In this document: positions 35,692 through 45,009 of the stretch, piece after piece
Layout of the letters: each line of letters opens with the position of its first letter
Numbering within the stretch: position 1 is the stretch's first letter
Assembly: GCF_003234175.2 (NCBI RefSeq)
Contig: NZ_CP126257.1
Coordinates: 496,001 to 560,000, forward strand
Direction: 5' to 3'
Source: Curtobacterium sp. MCSS17_007
Lineage (GTDB): Bacteria; Actinomycetota; Actinomycetes; Actinomycetales; Microbacteriaceae
DNA: 64,000 nt
Made by a program: the position numbers and the translations under genes
The notes under the pieces: generated by a model
Databases searched by the model: none
Told to the model about the DNA's origin: nothing
What the model saw: the letters and a program-made list of their open reading frames with translations, nothing else

Positions 35692-36809
35692 GCGGGGCCG
35701 TGGCGCAGGGTCTCCCGGCCGACCTCGCAGACCTGCACCTGCTCGTCGGGTCGTACACCGCGACCGGCGGCGGTACGGCGACGGGCATCTCCGTGGTGCA
35801 CGGGACCACCGCCCACACTGCTGCCGTGATGGACGATCCTTCGTTCCTCGCGCTCTCCGGTGACCGCGTCTACGCCGTGTCCGAGGTCGCGGACGGCAGC
35901 GTCTCGGCCTTCCGGTACGCGGGTGGCGCCCTCGAACACCTCTGGGACGCCGACGCCGGCGGTGACGCACCGTGCCACGTCCGGATCGACCCGTCCGGCG
36001 CCCTGGTCGTCACGAACTACGTCTCCGGCACCGTCACCGCGGTGTCCCTCGAGGCCGCCGAGTCACACGCAGCGTCGATGACCGCGAGCGACGGTGTCGT
36101 GGGTGCCCACGGCAGCGGGGACCGCATCGTGGTCCCCGACACCGCGGTCGTCACCGGCGTGCTGCCCGACGTCGAGGGGCCGGTGGAGGCCCGACAGGAG
36201 GGCCCCCACGCCCACCAGTCGATCGGGACGCCGGACGGCACCGTCCTCGTCGCCGACCTCGGCGGCGACGCCCTGCACGAGTTCCGTGTGACCGGCACAC
36301 CGTCGATCGAGCTCGTCCGGGTGCACCACCTCGCCCCGGGCGTCGGTCCGCGTCACATGGTGTGGCTCGGCGACGGCCCGGACGCCGACCTCGTGGTGGC
36401 CGGCGAGCTCGACGGACGCATCCACCGCCTGAGACGCGACGACAGCGGCACGCTCCGCCCGGTCGCCTCGGCAGCGGCCTTCGACGGGCCGGTGGGGGAG
36501 TCGCTCCTCAGCCACGTCGAGATCGACGCGGCCGGCAGGGTCGTCGTCGCCGTCCGCGGTCGCGACCTGGTCGTGGTGCTCGACACCGCGGACGACGGCC
36601 TCACGGTCGCCGGCTCGGCGTCGTGCGGTGGCGTCTGGCCGCGGCACTTCGCACAGGTGCCCGGGTACCTGCTCGTGGCGAACCAGATGTCGGACGCGAT
36701 CGCGGTGCTGCCGATCGGCGCCGACGGGGTGCCCGGAGCGGCCGTCGCGCAGATCGCCGTCGGGACCCCCGCCTGCATCGTTCCCGTGCCGACCACGCTC
36801 CGGTCGTGA
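35688..36809 (+). CDS. Lactonase family beta-propeller protein (6-phosphogluconolactonase-like)
   Basis: 373 residues, GTG start overlapping the chorismate mutase stop. Repeated blades such as LHLLVGSYTATGGGTATGIS, DDPSFLALSGDRVYAVSE, HVRIDPSGALVVTNYVSGTV and HAHQSIGTPDGTVLVADLGG match the seven-blade YkgB/Pgl lactonase family (PF10282). The conserved region GPRHMVWLGDGPDADLVV and WPRHFAQVPGYLLVANQMSD fits its C-terminal part. It should hydrolyse 6-phosphogluconolactone or another sugar lactone in the cytoplasm; no signal peptide is present. The pairing with chorismate mutase has no clear metabolic reason. Confidence 0.87.
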   Translation: MSGAVAQGLPADLADLHLLVGSYTATGGGTATGISVVHGTTAHTAAVMDDPSFLALSGDRVYAVSEVADGSVSAFRYAGGALEHLWDADAGGDAPCHVRIDPSGALVVTNYVSGTVTAVSLEAAESHAASMTASDGVVGAHGSGDRIVVPDTAVVTGVLPDVEGPVEARQEGPHAHQSIGTPDGTVLVADLGGDALHEFRVTGTPSIELVRVHHLAPGVGPRHMVWLGDGPDADLVVAGELDGRIHRLRRDDSGTLRPVASAAAFDGPVGESLLSHVEIDAAGRVVVAVRGRDLVVVLDTADDGLTVAGSASCGGVWPRHFAQVPGYLLVANQMSDAIAVLPIGADGVPGAAVAQIAVGTPACIVPVPTTLRS

Positions 36810-37246
36810 CAGCCGGGTCTCCGGGGGCGCTCGCCGACGGGTACCGCCTGGTGGTCGGGCCGCCGCCGCTCGAGGACTACCTGCGGCTGCGGCGCGACTC
36901 CGGTCTGTCACCGAAGAACGAGGCGCAGGGAGCCGGGGCGATCGCGGGCAGCTGGTCCGCGGTCCACGTGGTCGACGCCGATGGGGTCCCCGCTGCGATG
37001 GGCCGGACGATCGGCGACGGCGGGTGGTACTTCCACATCGCGGACATCGCCACCGACCCGGCGCACCAGCGACGTGGGCTCGGCCGTGTGGTCGTCGAGT
37101 GGCTCGTGGCGGACATCCGGGCTCGTGCACCGCAGGGGGCGTACATCACGCTCGTCGGTGACCCGCCCGGGCAGCGGCTCTACCGGTCGCTCGGGTTCGA
37201 GGACGTCGCACCGAGCCTCGGGATGGCGCTGCCGATCGACGGCTGA
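36806..37246 (+). CDS. GNAT family N-acetyltransferase
   Basis: 146 residues from GTG 36806, overlapping the lactonase stop as GTGA; a longer upstream frame overlaps the lactonase gene. The acetyl-CoA binding region is clear: IADIATDPAHQRRGLGRVVVEWLVADI, with the Q/R-x-x-G-x-G/A loop, and the ending LVGDPPGQRLYRSLGFED is the usual last strand-turn-helix. The N-terminal part has LRLRRDSGLSPKNEAQGA, a form seen in small GNATs of Gram-positives. Substrate unknown. Confidence 0.88.
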   Translation: MTAGSPGALADGYRLVVGPPPLEDYLRLRRDSGLSPKNEAQGAGAIAGSWSAVHVVDADGVPAAMGRTIGDGGWYFHIADIATDPAHQRRGLGRVVVEWLVADIRARAPQGAYITLVGDPPGQRLYRSLGFEDVAPSLGMALPIDG

Positions 37247-37286
37247 CGTTCTCGCACACCGTCCGTGCTCGGGGCGGCGCGGGTCG

Positions 37287-37346
37287 GCGCGCGCGGGTCG
37301 GGTCAGGCGGGCGCCGGTCGGGTCAGGCGCGCACGGGTCGCGTCAG
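37287..37346 (-). repeat. Three 20-base tandem repeats containing a stop codon
   Basis: Three consecutive 20-base units (37287-37306, 37307-37326, 37327-37346) of the form GCGCGCxCGGGTCGGGTCAG, two to four differences each. On the minus strand each unit supplies TGA; the one at 37343-37345 ends the hydroxyacid dehydrogenase gene. Confidence 0.7.
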
Positions 37347-38263
37347 GCGTCGACGATGTTCTCGAACGGGCGGCCCGCTGCCAGGGCGGCCACCTGCCGG
37401 CGCACGAGGTCGAGGGTCCGCGGCACGCTGAGGTCGGTGTTCCCGCCGACGTGCGGCGTGAGCACCGTGTTCGGTGTGGTCCAGAGCGGGTGCCCCGACG
37501 GGAGCGGTTCCGGATCGGTCACGTCGAGCGCCGCCGACAGCCGACCGCGCTGCAGTTCGGCGACCAGCGCATCGGTGTCGACGACCCTGCCGCGCGCGAC
37601 GTTCACCACGAGGGCGCCGTCGGGCAGCGCGGCGAGCAGGTCGGCGTCGACGAGCCGCTCGGTCTCGTCGGTGAGCGGGGTGATGAGCACGAGCACGTCG
37701 GTGCGGGCCGCGAGCTCCGGGAGCTCCCCGAACGCGTGCACGCTGCGGCCGTCCTGCTCACGCGCGGTGCGGGCCACGACGGTGACGTCGCACCGCATCG
37801 CCTCGAACCGCGCCGCGATGGCGGAGCCGATCGCCCCGTAGCCGACCACCGTCACGCGTCGGTCGGCGAGGGACCGGGTCTCGCGGGCGTCCCACACCCC
37901 GGCGGCGCGGTCGGCCTGGAACACGGCGATCTCGCGGAGCGAGGTCAGCGCCAGTCCGACCGCGAGCTCGGCGGTCTCGTCGTCGTGGATCCCGCGGCCG
38001 TTCGCCACGTGCGCGTGCCCGGGGACGTGCGGCAGGGCGTGCTCGTACCCGGCGCTCGGCAGCTGCAGGAGCTGCAGGTTCGGCAGGTCGTGCACGTACT
38101 GCCAGCGGTGCCGTCCGGCGAAGTAGAACGGCAGCAGCGTGATCGCCACGTCGTCCGGACGGGCGTACGGCCCCTCGACGTCCCACACGTCGAGTTCGAC
38201 GCCGTCCGGCACGGGGCCGAAGCGGTCGACGAGCTCGACGAAGGGCAGGGTGACGATCGGCAT
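37343..38263 (-). CDS. D-2-hydroxyacid dehydrogenase (NAD(P)-dependent)
   Basis: 306 residues from ATG 38263; the frame stays open into purL but that part is antisense-like shadow. The Rossmann loop is VTVVGYGAIGSAIA, the catalytic trio is visible as NVARGRVVD (Arg), LDVTDPEPLPSGHPLW (Glu) and LTPHVGGNT (His). The N-terminal domain contains LLQLPSAGYEH, as in the group of hydroxyacid dehydrogenases acting on glyoxylate, hydroxypyruvate or branched 2-keto acids. Cytoplasmic, substrate unknown. It follows purL by 26 bases on the same strand and could be transcribed with it. The stop lies in a tandem repeat. Confidence 0.88.
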   Translation of the reverse strand: MPIVTLPFVELVDRFGPVPDGVELDVWDVEGPYARPDDVAITLLPFYFAGRHRWQYVHDLPNLQLLQLPSAGYEHALPHVPGHAHVANGRGIHDDETAELAVGLALTSLREIAVFQADRAAGVWDARETRSLADRRVTVVGYGAIGSAIAARFEAMRCDVTVVARTAREQDGRSVHAFGELPELAARTDVLVLITPLTDETERLVDADLLAALPDGALVVNVARGRVVDTDALVAELQRGRLSAALDVTDPEPLPSGHPLWTTPNTVLTPHVGGNTDLSVPRTLDLVRRQVAALAAGRPFENIVDA

Positions 38264-38289
38264 GCGGTCGGTCCTGTCCGGGTGCTCGG

Positions 38290-40713
38290 TCAGCTGTCGG
38301 TGCGCGGCGAGAACGAGCCGTGGTCGTCGAGCGGCCCGCGCCCGACGTAGCCCTCGGTGACGTCCTCGACGATGACGTCGCCGAAGCGCGCCGGGAGCGT
38401 CGCGGCGTGCGTGCCGCGCAGCTCGTCGATCGTCGCCTCGAACGCGCCCTGCACCTCGAGCGAGCCGGACGAGGCGTCCGTCACGCCGATGCGCAGCACC
38501 GGGAAGCCCCGACCGTCGCACAGGCCCTGGAAGCGCACGTCGTCCTCGCGTCGGACGGTCACGATCACACGGCCCGTCGACTCGGAGAACAGCGCGGTCG
38601 CCGTGTCGACGCCGTCGCGCTCCTCGAGCTCGTCGAGGACCACGCGGGCACCGATCCCGAAGCGCAGCACCGACTCGGCCAGCGACTGGCCGAGGCCGCC
38701 GTCCGCCAGGTCGTGTGCGCTCGTGAGCAGCTGTTCGCCCGAGGCCGCGTGCAGCAGGTCCGCCAGCGCCTTCTCACGGTCGAGGTCGACCGCCGGCGGA
38801 CGGCCGCCGAGGTGCCCGTGCACCGTGCCGGCCCAGGCCGAGCCGTCGAGCTCGAGGCTCGTCGTGCCGAGCAGGTACACGTTGTGTCCGTCGTCCTGCC
38901 AGCCCGAGGGCACGCGCAGGGCGACGTCGTCGATGATGCCGAGCACGCCGACGACGGGGGTCGGGTGGATCGGGGTGGTGCCGGTCTGGTTGTAGAACGA
39001 CACGTTGCCGCCCGTGACCGGGATGCCGAGCTCCATGCAGCCGTCCGCCAGGCCCTCGACGGCCTCGGAGAACTGCCACATGACCTCGGGGTTCTCCGGC
39101 GAGCCGAAGTTCAGGCAGTCGGTGACGGCGGCGGGGACGGCACCGGTGACGGCGACGTTCCGGTACGCCTCGGCCAGCGCCAGGCGAGCGCCCTGCTTCG
39201 GGTCGAGCTGGCAGTAGCGGCCGTTGGCGTCGGTCGCGACGGTGACGCCGAGCCCGGTCTCCTCGTCGACGCGGATCATGCCGCCGTCGTCGGGGAAGGA
39301 GAGCGCGGTGTTGCCGAGCACGTAGGTGTCGTACTGGTTCGTGACCCAGTTCTTCGACGCCAGGTTCGGCGAGCCGAGCAGCTGCAGGAACTGCGCCTTG
39401 AGCGCCGGCCCGTCCGACGGACGGTCGAGCGAGGCCGCCGTGTCCGCCTGCAGCGCGTCGATCCACGTCGGGTACGCGACCGGACGGTCGTACACGGGGC
39501 CGTCGACGGCGACCGTGCGGGGGTCGACGTTCACGATCTCCTGGCCCTGCCAGTCGATGACGAGACGGCCGGTGCCGGTGACCTCGCCCAGGACGCTGGT
39601 CTCGACCTCCCACTTGCCGACGACCGCGAGGAACTCGTCGAGCTTCTCGGGCCGGACGACCGCCATCATGCGCTCCTGGCTCTCCGACATGAGGATCTCC
39701 TCTGCCGTGAGCGTGGGGTCGCGCAGCAGGACGTCGTCGAGCGAGATGTGCATGCCGCCGTCGCCGTTCGACGCGAGCTCGCTCGTCGCGCACGAGATAC
39801 CCGCGGCACCGAGGTCCTGGATGCCCTCGACGAGCTCCTTCTGGAACAGCTCGAGGCAGCACTCGATGAGGACCTTCTCCGCGAAGGGGTCGCCGACCTG
39901 GACGGCCGGGCGCTTCGTCGGGCCGCCCTCGGTGAAGGTGTCGGACGCCAGGATCGACGCGCCGCCGATGCCGTCGCCACCGGTGCGCGCACCGAAGAGC
40001 ACGACCTTGTTGCCCGCGCCGGAGGCGTTGGCCAGGTGCAGGTCCTCGTGCCGCAGGACGCCGACCGCGAGGGCGTTGACCAGCGGGTTGCCCTGGTACA
40101 CCGGGTCGAAGTAGGTCTCGCCACCGATGTTCGGCAGGCCGAGGCAGTTGCCGTAGAACGAGATGCCGCCGACGACGCCGTGCACGACGCGCTGCGTGTC
40201 CTCGTGGTCGATCGCGCCGAAGCGGAGCTGGTCCATCACGGCAACCGGCCGGGCGCCCATCGAGATGATGTCGCGGACGATGCCGCCGACACCGGTCGCG
40301 GCGCCCTGGTACGGCTCGACGTACGACGGGTGGTTGTGGGACTCGACCTTGAAGGTCACTGCCCACCCGTTGCCCACGTCGACGACACCGGCGTTCTCGC
40401 CCATGCCGACCATGAGGTTCTTCGTCATCTCCGGCGTGACCTTCCCGCCGAACTGCCGCAGGTAGTTCTTGCTCGACTTGTACGAGCAGTGCTCGGACCA
40501 CATCACCGAGTACATGGCGAGCTCGCCCGAGGTGGGGCGGCGACCGAGGATCTCGCGGATCTTCGCGTACTCGTCGGCCTTGAGCCCGAGCGCCTCGTAC
40601 GGCTGCTCCTTGTCGGGGGTGGCGGCGGCGTCCTGGACGGTGTCGGGCTTCGGGCGAACGTGGGTCGTCACGGTGTTGTCGTTCCCTGTCACTGGAGTCG
40701 TGTCCGTCGTCAC
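38290..40713 (-). CDS. purL: Phosphoribosylformylglycinamidine synthase large subunit
   Basis: 807 residues from GTG 40713, overlapping the purQ stop by four bases. Converts FGAR to FGAM with ATP and ammonia supplied by PurQ. The small-type PurL is recognised by [45 protein letters not shown]-type [28 protein letters not shown] and [17 protein letters not shown]; the second half repeats the AIR-synthase fold ([29 protein letters not shown]). Length is normal for the split actinobacterial form. The first roughly 40 residues are a poorly conserved, Thr-rich extension. A downstream start is therefore possible. Confidence 0.97.
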   Translation of the reverse strand: MTTDTTPVTGNDNTVTTHVRPKPDTVQDAAATPDKEQPYEALGLKADEYAKIREILGRRPTSGELAMYSVMWSEHCSYKSSKNYLRQFGGKVTPEMTKNLMVGMGENAGVVDVGNGWAVTFKVESHNHPSYVEPYQGAATGVGGIVRDIISMGARPVAVMDQLRFGAIDHEDTQRVVHGVVGGISFYGNCLGLPNIGGETYFDPVYQGNPLVNALAVGVLRHEDLHLANASGAGNKVVLFGARTGGDGIGGASILASDTFTEGGPTKRPAVQVGDPFAEKVLIECCLELFQKELVEGIQDLGAAGISCATSELASNGDGGMHISLDDVLLRDPTLTAEEILMSESQERMMAVVRPEKLDEFLAVVGKWEVETSVLGEVTGTGRLVIDWQGQEIVNVDPRTVAVDGPVYDRPVAYPTWIDALQADTAASLDRPSDGPALKAQFLQLLGSPNLASKNWVTNQYDTYVLGNTALSFPDDGGMIRVDEETGLGVTVATDANGRYCQLDPKQGARLALAEAYRNVAVTGAVPAAVTDCLNFGSPENPEVMWQFSEAVEGLADGCMELGIPVTGGNVSFYNQTGTTPIHPTPVVGVLGIIDDVALRVPSGWQDDGHNVYLLGTTSLELDGSAWAGTVHGHLGGRPPAVDLDREKALADLLHAASGEQLLTSAHDLADGGLGQSLAESVLRFGIGARVVLDELEERDGVDTATALFSESTGRVIVTVRREDDVRFQGLCDGRGFPVLRIGVTDASSGSLEVQGAFEATIDELRGTHAATLPARFGDVIVEDVTEGYVGRGPLDDHGSFSPRTDS

Positions 40714-41414
40714 TTGACGAGCGTCGACTCGATCACGGAGGTGAAGAAGGTGAGGCCGTCCGTACCGGAGGCCATGGCCGCGGGGGTGTCCGGGCCGAAC
40801 CCGGGCTCCGTCGCGTGCTCGGGGTGCGGCATGAGTCCGACGACGTTGCCGCGCTCGTTCGAGACGCCCGCGATGTCGTCGATCGACCCGTTCGGGTTCA
40901 CGCCGACGTAGCGGAACACGACCTGGCCGTTGTCCTCGATGCGCTTGATCTCGTCGGCGTCGGCGACGAAGCGGCCGTCCGCGTTCTTCAGCGGGATGGT
41001 GATCTCCTGCTGGTCCGCGAACCCGGACGTCCATGCGGTGCCGGCGTTCTCGACGCGGAGCTTCTGGTCACGCCGGATGAACTGCTGGTGGGCGTTGCGG
41101 GTGTGCGCACCGGGGACCAGGCGGGCCTCGGCCAGCATCTGGAAGCCGTTGCAGATGCCGAGCACGGGCATGCCCTTGCCGGCGGCGTCGATGACCTCGG
41201 CCATGATCGGGGCCTTCGCCGCGATCGCACCGGCGCGCAGGTAGTCGCCGTACGAGAACCCGCCGGGGAGCACGATCGCGTCGACGCCCTGCAGGTCGTG
41301 GTCGCCGTGCCAGAGCGCGACGGGGTCGGCACCGGCCAGGCGGACCGCGCGCTGGGCGTCGCGGTCGTCGAGCGAGCCCGGGAACGTGATGACGCCGATG
41401 CGCATCGGCGTCAC
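40710..41414 (-). CDS. purQ: Phosphoribosylformylglycinamidine synthase, glutaminase subunit
   Basis: 234 residues. Class I glutamine amidotransferase that delivers ammonia to PurL. The motif [17 protein letters not shown] holds the nucleophilic Cys, and [14 protein letters not shown] the His-Glu pair. [19 protein letters not shown] is the oxyanion region. Start GTG 41414 overlaps the purS stop (GTGA); ATG 41405 is an alternative. Middle gene of purS-purQ-purL, each coupled by a four-base overlap, which should keep the three subunits in a fixed ratio. Confidence 0.96.
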   Translation of the reverse strand: MTPMRIGVITFPGSLDDRDAQRAVRLAGADPVALWHGDHDLQGVDAIVLPGGFSYGDYLRAGAIAAKAPIMAEVIDAAGKGMPVLGICNGFQMLAEARLVPGAHTRNAHQQFIRRDQKLRVENAGTAWTSGFADQQEITIPLKNADGRFVADADEIKRIEDNGQVVFRYVGVNPNGSIDDIAGVSNERGNVVGLMPHPEHATEPGFGPDTPAAMASGTDGLTFFTSVIESTLVK

Positions 41415-41662
41415 GCGTCCTGCACGGTGACGGAGACGACGTCCTCGATCACGGCGTTGGAGAAGACGTCCGCCGCGATCTCGCGGACCTCGGCCAGCTT
41501 CGCGTCGTCGACGGGGCCGTCGACGGCGATCTCGAAGCGCTTGCCGATGCGGACGGCGGTCAGGTCGGCCTTGCCGAGACGGGCGAGCGCGTTGCCCACC
41601 GCCTTGCCCTGGGGATCGAGGATCTCTGCCTTGGGCATGACCTCGACGACGATGGTTGGCAC
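41411..41662 (-). CDS. purS: Phosphoribosylformylglycinamidine synthase subunit PurS
   Basis: 83 residues from GTG. Small bridging subunit of FGAM synthase that links PurL and PurQ. Characteristic sequence: [22 protein letters not shown], then [16 protein letters not shown] and [12 protein letters not shown] at the end. First gene of the purSQL operon. The upstream region faces the PadR gene with 147 bases between the starts. Confidence 0.95.
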   Translation of the reverse strand: MPTIVVEVMPKAEILDPQGKAVGNALARLGKADLTAVRIGKRFEIAVDGPVDDAKLAEVREIAADVFSNAVIEDVVSVTVQDA

Positions 41663-41762
41663 GTGTTCACTCCAGCGCTTGGGTGGGTTGGGTGGGACCG
41701 CACCAGTCTACGGTCCCGCCGCGCCGCGCCGGGACCGTTGTGGAGATCTCCTCGAAGGCGTA

Positions 41763-41778
41763 TATTCCAAGTCGAATA
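41763..41778 (+). promoter_or_regulatory. Inverted repeat TATTC-N6-GAATA before the padR gene
   Basis: TATTCCAAGTCGAATA at 41763-41778 stands 31 bases before the PadR ATG in an otherwise GC-rich region. PadR regulators commonly bind such AT-rich dyads in their own promoters, so this is a likely autoregulatory operator controlling the regulator and the downstream MFS pump. It could also affect purS, which starts on the other side. Confidence 0.6.
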
Positions 41779-41809
41779 GTCGCTTGCGAACACCGGACAG
41801 GAGGCACGG

Positions 41810-42418
41810 ATGGCGTCGCTCACGCCCCTCGCGTTCGCCGCGCTCGGCCTGCTCGCCGAGGCACCGATGCACCCCTACGAGATGTTCCAGACGATGCTCC
41901 AGCGCCGCGAGGACCAGAACGTCAAGGTCCGGCCCGGCACGCTGTACCACCAGATCGGACGGCTCGTGGACCTCGGGTTCGCCGAGGCCCTCGGCACCGC
42001 GCGCGAGGGCAACCGGCCCGAGCGCACCACGTACGCCATCACCGACCACGGCCGCGCCGAGCTCGAGGCCGGGCTGCGGCGCATGATCGCCGAGCCCGCC
42101 GACGAGTACCCGGAGTTCCAGCTCGCGCTGTCCCACGTCGACAACCTGACCGCGACCGAGGCGGTGACCGCGTTGCGCGCCCGCGCCGACGCGCTCCGTG
42201 CCGAACGCGCCGGGTACGACGAAGCCGCCACGGGCCTCCAGGCCAAGCGGCTCGCCGAGCGCTACTGGCTCGACGTGTCGTACGTGCGCGGCATGCTCAC
42301 GGCGCAGATCGACTGGCTCACCGCGACCGCTGACCGCATCGCGAGCGGCGACGTCCCCTGGGACGGCCCGGCCGTCCCCGACACCAGCTCCCACGAGGAC
42401 AAGGAACACACTCGATGA
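41810..42418 (+). CDS. PadR family transcriptional regulator
   Basis: 202 residues. N-terminal winged helix: FAALGLLAEAPMHPYEMFQ, VKVRPGTLYHQIGRLVDLGF and RTTYAITDHGRAELE, the PadR pattern with the conserved PGTLY-x-x-I-x-x-L recognition region. The C-terminal half (about 100-185) is a long helical dimerisation part (Vir-like, class 2 PadR). ATG start. Its stop overlaps the MFS start (ATGA), so the two are co-translated and the regulator most likely represses the pump until a ligand binds. Confidence 0.92.
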   Translation: MASLTPLAFAALGLLAEAPMHPYEMFQTMLQRREDQNVKVRPGTLYHQIGRLVDLGFAEALGTAREGNRPERTTYAITDHGRAELEAGLRRMIAEPADEYPEFQLALSHVDNLTATEAVTALRARADALRAERAGYDEAATGLQAKRLAERYWLDVSYVRGMLTAQIDWLTATADRIASGDVPWDGPAVPDTSSHEDKEHTR

Positions 42419-43962
42419 CCCCCGCACCCACCAGCGCAGACCTGGAGCACGGCAAGAAGCCGTGGCCGGCCCTCTGGGCCCTCGTCGTCGGCTTCTTCAT
42501 GATCCTGGTCGACTCGACGATCGTCTCCGTCGCGACCCCGACCATCGCACAGGCGCTCGACGCCGACATCAACGCCGTCATCTGGGTGACGAGCGCGTAC
42601 CTGCTCGCCTACGCGGTGCCGCTGCTCATCACCGGACGCCTGGGCGACCGGTTCGGCCCGAAGGTGCTCTACCAGACGGGGCTCGTGGTCTTCACGCTCG
42701 CCAGCCTGTGGTGCGGGCTGGCCGGGTCCATCGAGATGCTCATCGTGGCCCGCGTCGTGCAGGGCCTCGGGGCCGCGATGATGACCCCGCAGACCATGGC
42801 CGTCATCACCCGCATCTTCCCGCCGCAGAACCGCGGTGCGGCGATGGGCCTCTGGGGTGCCGTCGCCGGTGTCGCCTCGCTCGTCGGTCCGATCGTCGGC
42901 GGTCTGCTCGTCGACGGCTTCGGCTGGGAGTGGATCTTCTTCGTCAACGTGCCCGTCGGCATCGTCGCGTTCGTGCTCGCGCAGCGCTTCGTCCCCCGCT
43001 TCGAGCGGCACGGGCACCGCTTCGACACCCTGGGCATCGTGCTGAGCGCGATCGGCATGTTCCTGCTCGTCTTCGGCATCCAGGAGGGCGAGACCTACGA
43101 CTGGGGCACCATCACGGGGCCGATCTCGGTCTGGTCGCTGATCATCACCGGCATCGTCGTCCTCGCCGCCTTCGTGGTGTGGCAGGGCGTGCAGAAGGGC
43201 GAGCCGCTGCTGCCGCTGGGCCTCTTCAAGGACCGCAACTTCACCCTCGCCAACATCGCGATCACGGCCGTCGGCGTCGCGATCTCGTCGTTCGCGCTGC
43301 CGATCATGCTCTGGGCGCAGGACGTCCTGCGCTTCTCGCCGACCCAGGCCGCCCTGCTGCTCGTCCCGCAGGCCGTCCTGTCCGCCGCGCTCGCGCCGCT
43401 CGTCGGCAAGAACCTCAACAAGTGGAACCCCCGGTGGGTCGGCTCGTTCGGCCTCGCGTGCTTCTCCGGCGGGCTCTTCTGGTTCGGCGCCCTGCTCTCG
43501 TCGGGTGCCGGCTGGGGCTGGACGCTGCTGCCGAGTGCGCTCCTGGGCCTCGCGAACGCCTGCATGTGGGGACCGCTCTCGGTCTCGGCCACGCGCAACC
43601 TGCCGCCGGCCCTCGCCGGTGCCGGGTCGGGCGTCTACAACACCACGCGCCAGATCGGCGCCGTGCTCGGGTCCGCCGGCATCGCCGCGCTGATCGAGGC
43701 GCGCATCACGGCGAACTTCCCGTCGGGCGCCGGCACGGGGTCGGGTGGCGCTGAGCAGCAGGTCGGGGCGCTGCCCGAGTTCCTGCAGCAGCCGTTCGCC
43801 ACCGCGATGGGGCAGTCGCTCGTGCTCCCCGCCGTCGTGCTCGTCGCGGCCATCGTCGCGGCGCTGTTCCTGGCGAAGCCGAAGCAGACGACGGCGTGGA
43901 AGCAGACCGGTGCGGTCGAGACGCAGCCGGGCGCTGCGGAGCCCGAGGCTGCCGCGCGCTGA
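42415..43962 (+). CDS. MFS transporter, DHA2 family (EmrB/QacA type)
   Basis: 515 residues, about 14 membrane helices, as in the DHA2 drug/proton antiporters. The first helices contain FMILVDSTIVSVATPTIAQ (motif D1), GRLGDRFGPK (motif A) and VVQGLGAAMMTP (motif B); the antiporter motif C is represented by GVASLVGPIVGGLLVDGFGW. Exports one or more hydrophobic compounds by proton exchange. Coupled to the PadR gene by an ATGA overlap and closed by a hairpin. Substrate is not predictable. Confidence 0.92.
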   Translation: MTPAPTSADLEHGKKPWPALWALVVGFFMILVDSTIVSVATPTIAQALDADINAVIWVTSAYLLAYAVPLLITGRLGDRFGPKVLYQTGLVVFTLASLWCGLAGSIEMLIVARVVQGLGAAMMTPQTMAVITRIFPPQNRGAAMGLWGAVAGVASLVGPIVGGLLVDGFGWEWIFFVNVPVGIVAFVLAQRFVPRFERHGHRFDTLGIVLSAIGMFLLVFGIQEGETYDWGTITGPISVWSLIITGIVVLAAFVVWQGVQKGEPLLPLGLFKDRNFTLANIAITAVGVAISSFALPIMLWAQDVLRFSPTQAALLLVPQAVLSAALAPLVGKNLNKWNPRWVGSFGLACFSGGLFWFGALLSSGAGWGWTLLPSALLGLANACMWGPLSVSATRNLPPALAGAGSGVYNTTRQIGAVLGSAGIAALIEARITANFPSGAGTGSGGAEQQVGALPEFLQQPFATAMGQSLVLPAVVLVAAIVAALFLAKPKQTTAWKQTGAVETQPGAAEPEAAAR

Positions 43963-43968
43963 CGCCCT

Positions 43969-44003
43969 GCGCGGCAGGGGCGGCGACACCGTCCCTGCCG
44001 CGC
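43969..44003 (+). terminator. Hairpin terminator between MFS and CtaG-like genes
   Basis: 11-base arms GCGCGGCAGGG (43969-43979) and CCCTGCCGCGC (43993-44003) with a 13-base loop, seven bases after the MFS stop. The CtaG-like gene ends on the other strand at 44015, so it may act in both directions. Confidence 0.8.
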
Positions 44004-44014
44004 CGTGCGCCCGT

Positions 44015-44950
44015 TCACCCCCGCCGCTGCAGGTGCGCCCGGGTCAGCTCGGCCATCTCCTCGTCGGACAGGGCGTCGACGGAACGGGCCTCGCGACGAT
44101 CGGTCCGCTGCCACCGCACGAAGAGCATCACGAGCACCGGGACGTCGGCGACCTCGGCGATGAACCACAGCAGGTCACCCGCCAGGTGCTGGTCGCGCAG
44201 CGGGGACGGGAACCACAGCTGCCCCACGGCGTGCACGAGCGATCCGTCGAGCACGTGGTCCGACACCCGCAGCACGATGCCGGGCACCGCGTCGAGCAGC
44301 AGCTCCACGAACGCGAGCAGGAACTCGACCGTCACGAACGTCGAACTCCGCAGCACGCCGGGCTCCGACAGGGGCGCGAGCAGGGTGAACCCGAGCGCGG
44401 GCACCATCACGGTGACGGCGGCCGCTCCGAGCCCCGACCCGCGGACGGTCGCGGACAGCGGGGTGAGCAGCGCCGCGAACAGGACCAGGCCGACGACGGG
44501 GGCGACGATCGCGTTGCCGAGCACCCGGACCGGACGTGACCCGAGCACCCGGTCGGTTGCGGCCGACCACCCACTCGGGCCCCCGAGCCGGAGCAGCGAC
44601 ACCGGGGCGGCCAGGGCAGCGAAGGTCGGCACCGCGAAGAACAGCAGCGCGAGCCGGAGCGTGAACGCCCAGCGCAGCTCCTGGTCGTCCTGCCCGACGA
44701 TGCCGAACTGCAGCACGGCGAAGAGCACGAGCGCGACCACGAACGACAGCGTGCGCCAGGCCGACCAGTGTGCGCCCCGACGCCGGGCTCCGACGAGCCA
44801 CCAGCCGTACGCGGTCGTCGCGACGACGATCAGCACGGCGGCGAGCGGGTCGGCGTGCCAGGTGCTCCAGAACTCGGCGGGTCCGGGCGTGGGGTGCCTC
44901 CTGGTGACGGGCGGGTCGGTGCCCGACCGCGACGGAGCGGGCACCGTCAT
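44015..44950 (-). CDS. Cytochrome c oxidase assembly protein, CtaG/caa3 type
   Basis: 311 residues from ATG 44950; the frame is open further upstream but enters the acyltransferase gene. Seven to eight membrane helices with the family's conserved pieces: EFWSTWHADPLAAVLIVVAT at the start, FFAVPTFAALAAPVSLL, and WFPSPLRDQHLAGDLLWFIAE before the last helix. This matches the PF09678 group, linked to copper delivery to caa3-type oxidase in Bacillus, although the role in actinobacteria is less certain. The cytoplasmic tail is RWQRTDRREARSVDALSDEE. No oxidase genes are nearby. Confidence 0.85.
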   Translation of the reverse strand: MTVPAPSRSGTDPPVTRRHPTPGPAEFWSTWHADPLAAVLIVVATTAYGWWLVGARRRGAHWSAWRTLSFVVALVLFAVLQFGIVGQDDQELRWAFTLRLALLFFAVPTFAALAAPVSLLRLGGPSGWSAATDRVLGSRPVRVLGNAIVAPVVGLVLFAALLTPLSATVRGSGLGAAAVTVMVPALGFTLLAPLSEPGVLRSSTFVTVEFLLAFVELLLDAVPGIVLRVSDHVLDGSLVHAVGQLWFPSPLRDQHLAGDLLWFIAEVADVPVLVMLFVRWQRTDRREARSVDALSDEEMAELTRAHLQRRG

Positions 44951-45009
44951 CCTCCGCCGGGTGCACCGGGGCGGAGCCCGACGGCGCAGCAGAACCGGTG
45001 AGGATCGGT

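Noticed and set aside
38320..40911. 863-codon frame antisense to purL
   Set aside because: purL is complete and conserved on the opposite strand; this frame has no protein-like sequence.
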